In this document: piece after piece, positions 1 to 6,700 of the stretch
Layout: the number at the start of each line of letters is the position of its first letter
How positions within the stretch are numbered: the stretch's first letter is position 1
Assembly: GCA_902802975.1 (NCBI GenBank)
Contig: CADCOF010000157.1
Span: forward strand, 1 to 7,006
Length of the DNA: 7,006 nt
Origin: an uncultured Ruminococcus sp.
Lineage (GTDB): Bacteria > Bacillota > Clostridia > Oscillospirales > Acutalibacteraceae
Direction of reading: 5' to 3'
Made by a program: the position numbers and the translations under genes
Notes under the pieces: generated by a model
What the model saw: the letters and a program-made list of their open reading frames with translations, nothing else
Told to the model about the DNA's origin: nothing
Database searches by the model: none

Positions 1-870
1 ACTCTTTGCAGAGTTCACGTTTGACGATGTCGGTTTGATCACAGAAGATACTACAGAAACTGTAGAAGTGGTATTGGTGCTGCCTGACTTTATACCGAGA
101 AGTGCCTGAGCCTCTGCTTCTTTTGCACTTGTATAGCCGCCGTTCTCGCCGCCGTCCTTAGTAGCGATATCTGTGCCTTCAAGAGCCTTGTACGCAGCGA
201 ATACATTAACTGCTGTTGTGCCGAATTTCTGTACTGCCTCACGCAAAACCTCGGGAGTTACCACATCGGTCTTCGTGTTCTTGTCCTGTGTGCCCTGATA
301 CTTAAAGATAAAGGTAGCTACTTCCTTTGCAGGATCCATCGATGCAGGAATAGTCTCGCCCTGAATCTTACCTGTAGATGTGATGCACAGCTTTGATGTA
401 AGACCGGAATTCTTAAACTTAACTGCTTCTGCTTTCTGATCAGAGTCAACAGGGTTCTCAAGAATTTCGCCTGTACGCTCTGCCGTATCGCCGAAAGCAG
501 TCTCTGTAAGTACGCAGTCAAATGTCTGACCTTTGTCGGGATCGTGGAAGATAACATAAACAGAGTTGCCCGGTGTGATATCGAACTCATAAGACTCAAA
601 AGTACCGTCGTCGAGCTTTGTGCCGCCGATCTTCTTCTTTGCACCCCATGTGTTGTCATCGATCCAACCGTCCTTAGATGCCTTCAGACCTGTAGTATCG
701 TCCCAGATGTAGAAATTGATCTTGTTTGAATTCCAATCACCCGGATCAAACTTGATCGTACCCTTTACGCCGGATGTTTCCTGCTCAACTTCGTCTGCGG
801 ACACAGCGACAGCCGGCATTGAAACAATAATAAGAGCAGCAAGAATTGCACTGATAAACTTCTTGTTCAT
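1..870 (-). CDS. Secreted protein, possible CBM26-like domain (partial, 3' end missing)
   Basis: The ATG at 870-868 follows a perfect AGGAGG (878-883) at 7-nt spacing. The frame stays open for 290 codons to the window edge, so the C-terminus is missing. Residues 1-25 form a Sec signal peptide: MNKK, a hydrophobic core, and VSA before D26. Residues 34-190 look like a beta-rich extracellular domain with GTIKFDPGDW near 37-46, an FYIWDDT strand at 53-59, IFHDPDKGQTFDC at 107-119 and ENPVDSD at 138-144. From memory this resembles Ruminococcus surface proteins of unknown function and, more loosely, starch-binding CBM26 modules. Residues 200-260 look helical. From about 263 the chain is rich in Ser, Thr, Asn and Val, as in a cell-wall linker, so more domains or an anchor may follow. 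Only two cysteines occur in the mature part (119 and 162). Export is well supported; sugar binding is inference. Confidence 0.85.
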   Translation of the reverse strand, partial: MNKKFISAILAALIIVSMPAVAVSADEVEQETSGVKGTIKFDPGDWNSNKINFYIWDDTTGLKASKDGWIDDNTWGAKKKIGGTKLDDGTFESYEFDITPGNSVYVIFHDPDKGQTFDCVLTETAFGDTAERTGEILENPVDSDQKAEAVKFKNSGLTSKLCITSTGKIQGETIPASMDPAKEVATFIFKYQGTQDKNTKTDVVTPEVLREAVQKFGTTAVNVFAAYKALEGTDIATKDGGENGGYTSAKEAEAQALLGIKSGSTNTTSTVSVVSSVIKPTSSNVNSAKS

Positions 871-905
871 TGTTTTGCCTCCTAAAATATGTTTATCAAT
901 CAGCA

Positions 906-915
906 GTAAATTTAC
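906..915. promoter_or_regulatory. Perfect 10-bp palindrome in the leader (possible operator)
   Basis: GTAAATTTAC is a perfect palindrome lying a few bases downstream of the predicted start of transcription at about 919. A dimeric repressor bound here could block the promoter at 926-954. The half-site GTAAA is loosely like LacI-family operators but the central CG pair usual in those is missing. In AT-rich intergenic DNA such a short palindrome can arise by chance. Confidence 0.2.
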
Positions 916-925
916 CACCAAGTAC

Positions 926-954
926 ATTATATATCACTCAACCCAAAAAATCAA
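926..954 (-). promoter_or_regulatory. Sigma-A promoter of the left-hand secreted protein gene
   Basis: On the minus strand a TTGATT -35 box (954-949) and a consensus TATAAT -10 box (931-926) are separated by exactly 17 bp. Transcription should start near 919, giving a leader of about 49 nt that contains the AGGAGG at 883-878. This is the best promoter match in the upstream region and faces the right way. Confidence 0.8.
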
Positions 955-1001
955 TAGAAATTTCAAAATAATTACAAATTTAGTTCACATTTTTATCAAT
1001 G

Positions 1002-1152
1002 TTCAATGCGCAATGTGCAATTATTTGTAAAATCTGATTTGTCACAACGACAAAAATTATTAAGTATCCGTAATTATGATCGACATCAATATATTTATGG
1101 CGAGCATTAATTGCACATTGAATTGCACATTGCACATTGAATTTGCACATTG
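1002..1152. repeat. TTGCACATTG repeat cluster with 21-bp inverted arms
   Basis: TTGCACATTG occurs exactly at 1111-1120, 1123-1132, 1130-1139 (overlapping the previous copy) and 1143-1152. The left arm at 1002-1022 (TTCAATGCGCAATGTGCAAT then T) is the reverse complement of 1121-1141 with one mismatch (G for A), leaving about 98 bp between the arms. The last copy touches the recD2 stop codon at 1153-1155. The arrangement could be a small non-coding mobile repeat or a slippage-prone intergenic repeat. No transposase is present and no target-site duplication is clear. The 282-base gap 871-1152 otherwise holds only the promoter and leader of the left-hand gene and a weak hairpin. Confidence 0.75.
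1038..1054. terminator. Weak hairpin, possible recD2 terminator
   Basis: TTTGTC (1038-1043) and GACAAA (1049-1054) form a perfect 6-bp stem with a 5-nt loop. It lies about 100 bp downstream of the recD2 stop and between convergent-facing repeat arms. The stem is AT-rich and the T-runs beside it are short and interrupted, so as an intrinsic terminator it is poor. No better terminator for recD2 is visible between 871 and 1152. Confidence 0.2.
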
Positions 1153-3369
1153 CTAATTTCTAATCAAAAACTCGTCCATCATCGAGTACCTAAGCGACCT
1201 CTCGTTGTTTTTCACCATTGCCAAAAGCTCGCCGGGGCTGCCTACTATTATCAGGAGTTTTTTCGCCCTGGTCACAGCGGTGTAGATCAGGTTTCTGTAC
1301 ATGAGCTTTTTCGGTGTGTTCAAAATCGGTATAATCACCGCGTTAAACTCACTGCCCTGACTTTTGTGTATTGTCGTGCAGTACGCAAGCTCCAGTTGTA
1401 TCACCTCTTCGGCAGTGTACCTCACCGTTTTGTCATCGAACACAACCACAACTTCCCTGTTTTTCTCGTCCACTTCTGTCAGCATGCCTATATCGCCGTT
1501 AAACACGCCCTCGCCCATTGTGCCATCGTCTTTGTCCCACGGAATGTTGTAGTTGTTCTTCGTCTGCATGACCTTGTCGCCCACCCTAAGTATCTGAGAA
1601 TTCACATGAAGCTCCGCTTTTCCCGGTGACGGCGGGTTTACTGCCTGCTGCAGCTGTGCGTTCAGTGCAGCCGTACCAAGACCTGTTATTTTTGACGGCG
1701 ACAACACCTGTATGTCTTCCATCAGCGAATATCCGTAAGCTTTGGGCAGACGCTTGCTGCACAGATCAACTACCGTTTTTGTGACAGCCGCTTCGTCGGT
1801 CTGCGTGATGAAAAAGAAATCGCTGTCTTTGCGGTTTATCTCGGGCAGTTCGCCGCGGTTTATCTTGTGCGCGTTCGAGATAATCAGGCTTTTCATCGAC
1901 TGACGGAACACTTCGCCAAGCGTTACCGTAGGTATCACCTTTGAGGAGATCAGGTCTTCAAGCACATTTCCCGCGCCGACGCTCGGCAGCTGGTCGCTGT
2001 CGCCCACAAGTATAAGCCGGCACCCCAGCGGAAACGCCCTCATGACGTTTTCGAACAAAAGTGAATCTATCATAGACACCTCGTCGAGCACAAGCGCGTC
2101 ACAGGCAAGTGTGTTTTGTTCGTTTCTGCGAAACACGGGGCGTTCCTCATCATTCCACTCGACTTCAAGAAGTCTGTGTATAGTTTTAGCCTCGCACCCC
2201 GTAAGCTCGCTCATACGTTTTGCGGCGCGCCCTGTGGGTGCAGCCAGCAGCACATTTTCGCCGCTTTCGCTCAGTATTCTGATAATAGCGTTCAGTGTTG
2301 TTGTCTTTCCCGTTCCGGGACCTCCCGTCAGTATCAGCGCACCCTGCGAAAGTGCCATTCTGATGGCTTCTTTTTGCCTCTCGGCGTATTGAATGTTATC
2401 GCTTTTTTCGATATCCTCAATGCGCTCGTCTATGCTCTCAATACGATTTGGCGGGAATCTCATTAGCATTTGCAGCCTTGACGCCGAATATGTTTCCGCC
2501 TTATGATAATTCGGAAGAAAAATAAACTCCAGATCATCACGACTGCGAATTTCGCTCATCAGAGAAGAATCGTCTATCATTTCGTCAACGACAGACTCAA
2601 CATCTGATTTATCGTAGTGTCCGTTATCCGCACAAATCTTAACAAGATGTTTTCGCGGCGCGCAGGTATATCCGTTTGAAGAATTATGCTTGAGAATATA
2701 CACCAAAAACGCGCGCATACGCAGTTTGCGGTCTATATTATTATCTAACTTATCGGCGATTTCGTCGGCGCGGCGAAACGGTATACCTATACCCTCTTCG
2801 CACAGGATATACGGATTTTGTTCGATCATACTCAACGCATGAATACCGAGTTTATTCCAGATACGCACAGACTCTTCCGGGCGGACGCCGTATCTGATGA
2901 GGTCGATACTCATCTGACGGAATCCGAATGTCTGCTTTATCTGATCGCTGATATCGCGGGCTTTTTCCAGGCTGATGCCGTTGATCATAGCAAGGCGTTC
3001 CGGCTCGTTCTCCATGACTTCGAGTGTTTTGTCGCCAAATCTTTCCACAATTTTCTGCGCCATTCTCGCGCCCACGCCCTTTATTGTTCTGCTTGAGAGG
3101 TATTTCAGGATAGCCTCTTCCCCGTCAGGAAGTTCGAACTCAAATTTAATCACGGCAATCTGCTCGCCATATATCGGGTGCTGCTTAACGGGACCATGTA
3201 CGATTATTTTGTCTCCAACGTCAATGCCCGGCATGGTACCAACGGCGCAGACCAACTCCCCGCCGGAGTCGATATCAATCACCGTATACCCGTTATCGTC
3301 ATTTCTGTACACTATATTTTCTACTACACCATCAATTTGATATATTTCGTTTTCCATATTATTACTCAT
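1153..3369 (-). CDS. recD2: RecD2-type ATP-dependent 5'-3' DNA helicase
   Basis: A superfamily 1B helicase of 738 residues, the usual size for RecD2 (YrrC). This form occurs outside RecBCD and acts in DNA repair and replication-fork maintenance in the cytoplasm. An N-terminal OB-like domain spans about 5-80 and helix-hairpin-helix segments about 90-145 (TIKGVGARMA near 95-104). Helicase motifs follow in order: Walker A GGPGTGKT at 349-356, APTGRAAKRM at 377-386, Walker B LDEVSM at 428-433, VGDSDQLPSVGAG at 455-467, LGEVFRQ at 484-490, TIHKSQGSEF at 666-675 and YTAVTRAKK at 696-704. All key residues are intact. The frame extends to a TTG at 3432, but that codon overlaps the -10 box, so I start at the ATG at 3369. 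An AGGGG (3378-3374) lies 4 nt upstream and an AGGA 11 nt upstream. The ATG at 3357 is an alternative. It is divergent from the pullulanase gene. Confidence 0.97.
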   Translation of the reverse strand: MSNNMENEIYQIDGVVENIVYRNDDNGYTVIDIDSGGELVCAVGTMPGIDVGDKIIVHGPVKQHPIYGEQIAVIKFEFELPDGEEAILKYLSSRTIKGVGARMAQKIVERFGDKTLEVMENEPERLAMINGISLEKARDISDQIKQTFGFRQMSIDLIRYGVRPEESVRIWNKLGIHALSMIEQNPYILCEEGIGIPFRRADEIADKLDNNIDRKLRMRAFLVYILKHNSSNGYTCAPRKHLVKICADNGHYDKSDVESVVDEMIDDSSLMSEIRSRDDLEFIFLPNYHKAETYSASRLQMLMRFPPNRIESIDERIEDIEKSDNIQYAERQKEAIRMALSQGALILTGGPGTGKTTTLNAIIRILSESGENVLLAAPTGRAAKRMSELTGCEAKTIHRLLEVEWNDEERPVFRRNEQNTLACDALVLDEVSMIDSLLFENVMRAFPLGCRLILVGDSDQLPSVGAGNVLEDLISSKVIPTVTLGEVFRQSMKSLIISNAHKINRGELPEINRKDSDFFFITQTDEAAVTKTVVDLCSKRLPKAYGYSLMEDIQVLSPSKITGLGTAALNAQLQQAVNPPSPGKAELHVNSQILRVGDKVMQTKNNYNIPWDKDDGTMGEGVFNGDIGMLTEVDEKNREVVVVFDDKTVRYTAEEVIQLELAYCTTIHKSQGSEFNAVIIPILNTPKKLMYRNLIYTAVTRAKKLLIIVGSPGELLAMVKNNERSLRYSMMDEFLIRN

Positions 3370-3431
3370 CTTACCCCTATTCCTATTTACATTCCCGTTG
3401 CCCGCAGCAACTTCAAAAATATCATACCACA

Positions 3432-3459
3432 ATTATACCATACTCCCTCCAAAAGTCAA
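3432..3459 (-). promoter_or_regulatory. Extended -10 sigma-A promoter of recD2
   Basis: On the minus strand TTGACT (3459-3454) is followed after 16 bp by TATAAT (3437-3432), preceded by TGG to give an extended -10. The start of transcription should be near 3425, leaving a leader of about 56 nt. A second extended -10-like TGGTATGAT lies 11 bp downstream (hexamer 3426-3421) without a -35 box. The spacer is purine-rich (GGAGGGAG). The overlap of the -10 with the TTG at 3432 decides the recD2 start. Confidence 0.85.
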
Positions 3460-3481
3460 TGTCATCAACTTAAGCTTTCGG

Positions 3482-3522
3482 TATGCCTCCGGCGGCAAGC
3501 CTTTTTCAAAAAAGCTGGCATA
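3482..3522. repeat. Imperfect 41-bp inverted repeat between divergent promoters
   Basis: TATGCC (3482-3487) pairs with GGCATA (3517-3522). Directly inside, AGC (3498-3500) pairs with GCT (3514-3516), then TTTTT (3502-3506) faces AAAAA (3508-3512). The left arm carries an extra ten bases (TCCGGCGGCA) that contain their own small GCC/GGC hairpin. No gene is nearby that this could terminate: both flanking promoters point away from it. It may be an interspersed structured repeat or a binding region. The short frame across it on the minus strand has no support as a gene. Confidence 0.5.
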
Positions 3523-3584
3523 ATGTTCAAAAATATGTCTAAAATTTTGTGAATAATGATTATAGTATATTTGGTTCAGTACAA

Positions 3585-3613
3585 TTGAAAAAATATTGAA
3601 AAAATGATAAAAT
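3585..3613 (+). promoter_or_regulatory. Sigma-A promoter of the pullulanase gene
   Basis: TTGAAA (3585-3590) and TAAAAT (3608-3613) are separated by exactly 17 bp, and TGA just before the -10 gives an extended -10 (TGnTAAAAT). Transcription should start near 3620, about 126 nt before the GTG start codon. No CcpA-type cre site was recognised around it. Confidence 0.8.
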
Positions 3614-3619
3614 AGTACT

Positions 3620-3663
3620 AAGGCTATTGTTTGGAGCCTTTGCTTTTTTACTCTTGCTTTTTT
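3620..3663 (+). terminator. Terminator-like hairpin at the 5' end of the pullulanase leader
   Basis: AAGGCT (3620-3625) and AGCCTT (3635-3640) make a perfect 6-bp stem with a 9-nt loop, followed after TGC by six Ts (3644-3649). A second six-T run follows at 3658-3663 because TTGCTTTTTT is repeated exactly at 3640-3649 and 3654-3663. The hairpin begins at the predicted start of transcription. It could act as a promoter-proximal attenuator or as a 5' cap that protects the mRNA. No gene upstream on this strand needs a terminator here. The stem is short, so termination may be partial. Confidence 0.45.
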
Positions 3664-3673
3664 CGTGCGTGAA

Positions 3674-3700
3674 GAACGGATACGCTGTTGTCCGCTGTTC
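3674..3700 (+). other. Possible mid-leader hairpin with a bulge
   Basis: GAACGGA (3674-3680) can pair with TCCG (3691-3694) plus TTC (3698-3700), leaving CTG (3695-3697) bulged and a 10-nt loop. It lies between the terminator-like hairpin and the Shine-Dalgarno hairpin. I do not recognise a known riboswitch or protein-binding leader. The pairing is only by eye. Confidence 0.25.
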
Positions 3701-3702
3701 AG

Positions 3703-3728
3703 GCATGAAGATAAGTTTCGCTTCATGC
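3703..3728 (+). promoter_or_regulatory. 8-bp leader hairpin just upstream of the pullulanase Shine-Dalgarno
   Basis: GCATGAAG (3703-3710) and CTTCATGC (3721-3728) form a perfect 8-bp stem with a 10-nt loop. The stem ends 5 nt before GGAGG (3734-3738). As drawn it leaves the ribosome binding site single-stranded, so it could expose the site, protect the mRNA end, or be bound by a regulator. No alternative pairing that hides GGAGG is obvious within the leader. Confidence 0.55.
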
Positions 3729-3733
3729 GTATT

Positions 3734-3738
3734 GGAGG
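3734..3738 (+). promoter_or_regulatory. Shine-Dalgarno that fixes the pullulanase GTG start
   Basis: GGAGG lies 7 nt upstream of the GTG at 3746. The in-frame GTG at 3665 and ATG at 3725 lack such a site, and the ATG at 3725 lies inside the leader hairpin and upstream of this GGAGG. Starting at 3746 also puts a clean signal peptide at the N-terminus. Confidence 0.9.
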
Positions 3739-3745
3739 AAATAAA

Positions 3746-6700
3746 GTGAATAAAGAAAAGATCAGGAAATGGGTTTGCGGATTTGCAGCAGCTGCGTTAA
3801 TGTTCATTCCATGTATGAGCGTGTTTGCCGAAACAGATGCTGACAGCGAATCCGATGAGGGAAACGAATCAATTCAAACTCAAACGGAGGAAAATTTTGT
3901 GACAAATCTGGATAAATTGGCTTACAATGGCAGCGATTTGGGCGCAGTCTATTCCAAAGACAATACCGTATTCAAGGTGTGGTCGCCAACTGCAAAAAAA
4001 GTGCAGCTGATGCTCTACTCCGACGGCGACGCGTCGGCAGTCAGCGAGTACGAATCATGCGTTGATATGGAATACGACGAAAAGACCGGCGTTTGGGCTG
4101 CCGCTGTGAAGGGCGATCTGGCAAATAAGTACTATACCTACTATATTTACAACGGCGTTAAGGGCAAAGAGGTCGTTGATATCTACGCGAAAGCCGCAGG
4201 CGTCAACGGCAACAGAGGTATGGTAGTTGATCTTGACGGCACAGACCCCGAAGGCTGGAGCAGCGACAAACATGTGTCTGTTGACAAACCCACAGACGCC
4301 ATTGTGTGGGAGGTCAATGTCAAAGACTTCTCGAAAGACCCCGCAAGCGGAATCAGCGCAAATAACCGCGGAAAATATCTCGCTTTTACCGAAACGGATA
4401 CAACCGTTGACGGTTCGGGAATCGGCACAACAGGTCTTGCATATCTCAAAGACCTCGGCGTAAATTACGTTCAGCTGCTGCCTATATTCGACTTCGGTTC
4501 CGTGGACGAGTCCGGAAGCGATGATCAGTTCAACTGGGGCTATGACCCGAAGAACTACAATGTCCCCGAAGGCTCCTACTCAAGCGATCCTTACAACGGC
4601 AATGTCAGGATCACAGAAGCAAAGCAGATGATAAAAGCTATCCATGACAACGGAATGGGCGTTATTATGGACGTTGTGTACAATCACACATATGAGGGCG
4701 CAAAATCGTGGTTCAATATGACGGTGCCCGATTATTATTACAGATTTACCGAGAGCGGCTCGTGGTCAAACGGTTCGGGCTGCGGCAACGATACCGCCAG
4801 TGAACACCTTATGTTTAGAAAATTCATGGTGGATTCGGTCGTTTATTGGGCAAGCGAGTATCACATCGACGGATTCAGATTCGATCTTATGGGACTTCAC
4901 GACGTAGATACAATGAAAGCTATACGCGAAGCACTCGATAAGCTCGAAGGCGGCGAAAAAATCATTATGTACGGCGAAGGCTGGGATATGTCCACATCTG
5001 CCGAGCCGGGAACAGTAATGGCAAATCAGAAGAATATCAAAAAGATGGGCGGAAGAATAGGCGCGTTCAACGACGGTTTCCGCGACGGAGTCAAGGGTCA
5101 CACATTCACTGCCGGACAGGGCGGATTCGTCCAGGGAAGCGGCGGTCAGGCCGCAGTCAAAGCAGGCATAAAAGCCGAGGTCGATAATTGGGCGTCCGTT
5201 CCGGGTCAGGTTGTTACATACACTTCATGCCACGATAACTACACATTGTGGGATAAGCTCGTTATTACAAGCGGCACGAAAGAGAACTTCGACGTCAGAA
5301 GCGAGAATCTTGTCGCAATGAATAAAATGGCGGCAGCACTGACGCTTACGTCTCAGGGAATAAGCTTTTTCCAGGCAGGCGAGGAGTTTGCGCGCACAAA
5401 GCACGGCGACGAAAATTCCTTCAGTTCATCATATAAAATAAATCAGCTTGACTGGAACAGAAGAAACGAGTACAACGATCTTGTTCAGTATTACGCAGGC
5501 TTGATAGAGATACGCAAGAATTTTGCACCGTTTACCGATGACACAAGCAAATCTGCAAATGAAATCAAATTCCTTGATACAGACAAGGGCGTCATAGCGT
5601 ACACAATAGAAAATCAGCTGACTGCCGACAAGCAGTGGAAAACGGCCATGCTTGTGTTCAACGCGTCCGATAAAGATAAAGAATTTGATCTCAGTGACGA
5701 AAATCTCCCCCCGGAATGGGTAGTTGTTGTCAACGGAAGCAGTGCCGGCGTTCATGAGCTTGCTATCATAAATGAAAAGAAGGTCACGGTTCCGGCGGGA
5801 ACAGCTATGATGCTCGTTGACAAATCAAGCTTTGACAGCTGCAGAGTGAAGTCCGATAAGGGCAGGCTTATTGTCAAGCATGTTAACGCGAAGGACGGCA
5901 GCCTGATAAAAACACAGGTTTATTCCGGAACAATAGGCACAAAGTATTCTGTTGCACCCGACGCAGAGCTTTCTCTCGATTATACTTATGCTGAAACTCA
6001 GGGCAGTACGGTTGGCGTGTATTCCGAGGTTCAGAACGAGGTCACTTTTGCGTATAACGAATACAACGGTACATTCGGTACAGTGTCGATATCTTTTGTT
6101 GACGCAAAAAGCGGCGAGAAACTCTCCGATACCGTAGTAAAAAGAGGCAAAACCGGCGACAGATATTTCACTGCCGAATTGCCGTCGATCAAAGGCTATG
6201 CGCTCGACCTGACTCAGCTGCCGAAAAACGGCGCGGGTAAATACACCGACAGCAATATTGACATTGAGTATAAATATTCGCCGATGAATAATGACTCCGT
6301 TACCGTGCATTATTATAATGAAAACAACTGGGCTGATCTCACTCTTTACGCATACGGAAACGGAATGCAAAACAGCAGCGACATGAAAGAGCTTGCAGGC
6401 GCGTGGCCGGGCATGAAGATGACAGATGAGGGCGACGGCTGGTGGACTTGCACTATACCGTCGGAGTCGCTTGTCGGCGTAAGCAGCGTAAAAGTTATAG
6501 CGGCACACGGACATGCGCAGGATCCGCTTGCGGGAAATGAAGGATACAAGGTGTCCGGCGAAGTCTGGATAAAAGACGGAAAGGTTACCGACGGTCACAG
6601 CCACGAGGTGTTCACAACAGGCAGCGTAAAGGTGATTTATGTTGATTACTCCGGCGCAGTTATCGACACCGATGTAATAAGCGGCAGAGTAGACGAAGAG

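Noticed and set aside
1111..1152. CRISPR array
   Set aside because: The repeat units are only 10 bp with 0-3 bp between them and overlap each other. There are no spacers and no cas genes.
1150..2466. Several plus-strand open frames of 60-160 codons across recD2
   Set aside because: They are opposite-strand frames within a complete, motif-supported helicase gene and encode nothing recognisable.
3370..3432. N-terminal extension of RecD2 from the TTG at 3432
   Set aside because: The TTG overlaps the predicted -10 box, so it would lie outside the mRNA. RecD2 homologues begin close to the OB-like domain.
3551..3565. PerR/Fur-like palindrome (AATAATGATTATA) upstream of the pullulanase promoter
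   Set aside because: By eye it matches about 11 of 14 fixed PerR-box positions, but the region is AT-rich and the gene has no obvious link to peroxide or metal control.
3665..3745. Earlier in-frame GTG (3665) and ATG (3725) starts for the pullulanase
   Set aside because: Neither has a Shine-Dalgarno, and both would bury the signal peptide behind a charged extension. GGAGG points to 3746.
3433..3807. 124-codon minus-strand frame across the divergent region
   Set aside because: It runs through both promoters, the pullulanase leader and its start codon, and encodes no recognisable protein.
3746..3829. Lipoprotein signal for the pullulanase because of Cys in the leader peptide
   Set aside because: Cys 23 follows Ile-Pro and lies before a better signal peptidase I site at A28; the lipobox small residue at -1 is missing.
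5825..6604. 259-codon open frame antisense to the pullulanase tail
   Set aside because: It lies wholly inside a well-supported gene, shows no recognisable domain and has no clear ribosome binding site. It is a shadow of the real frame.
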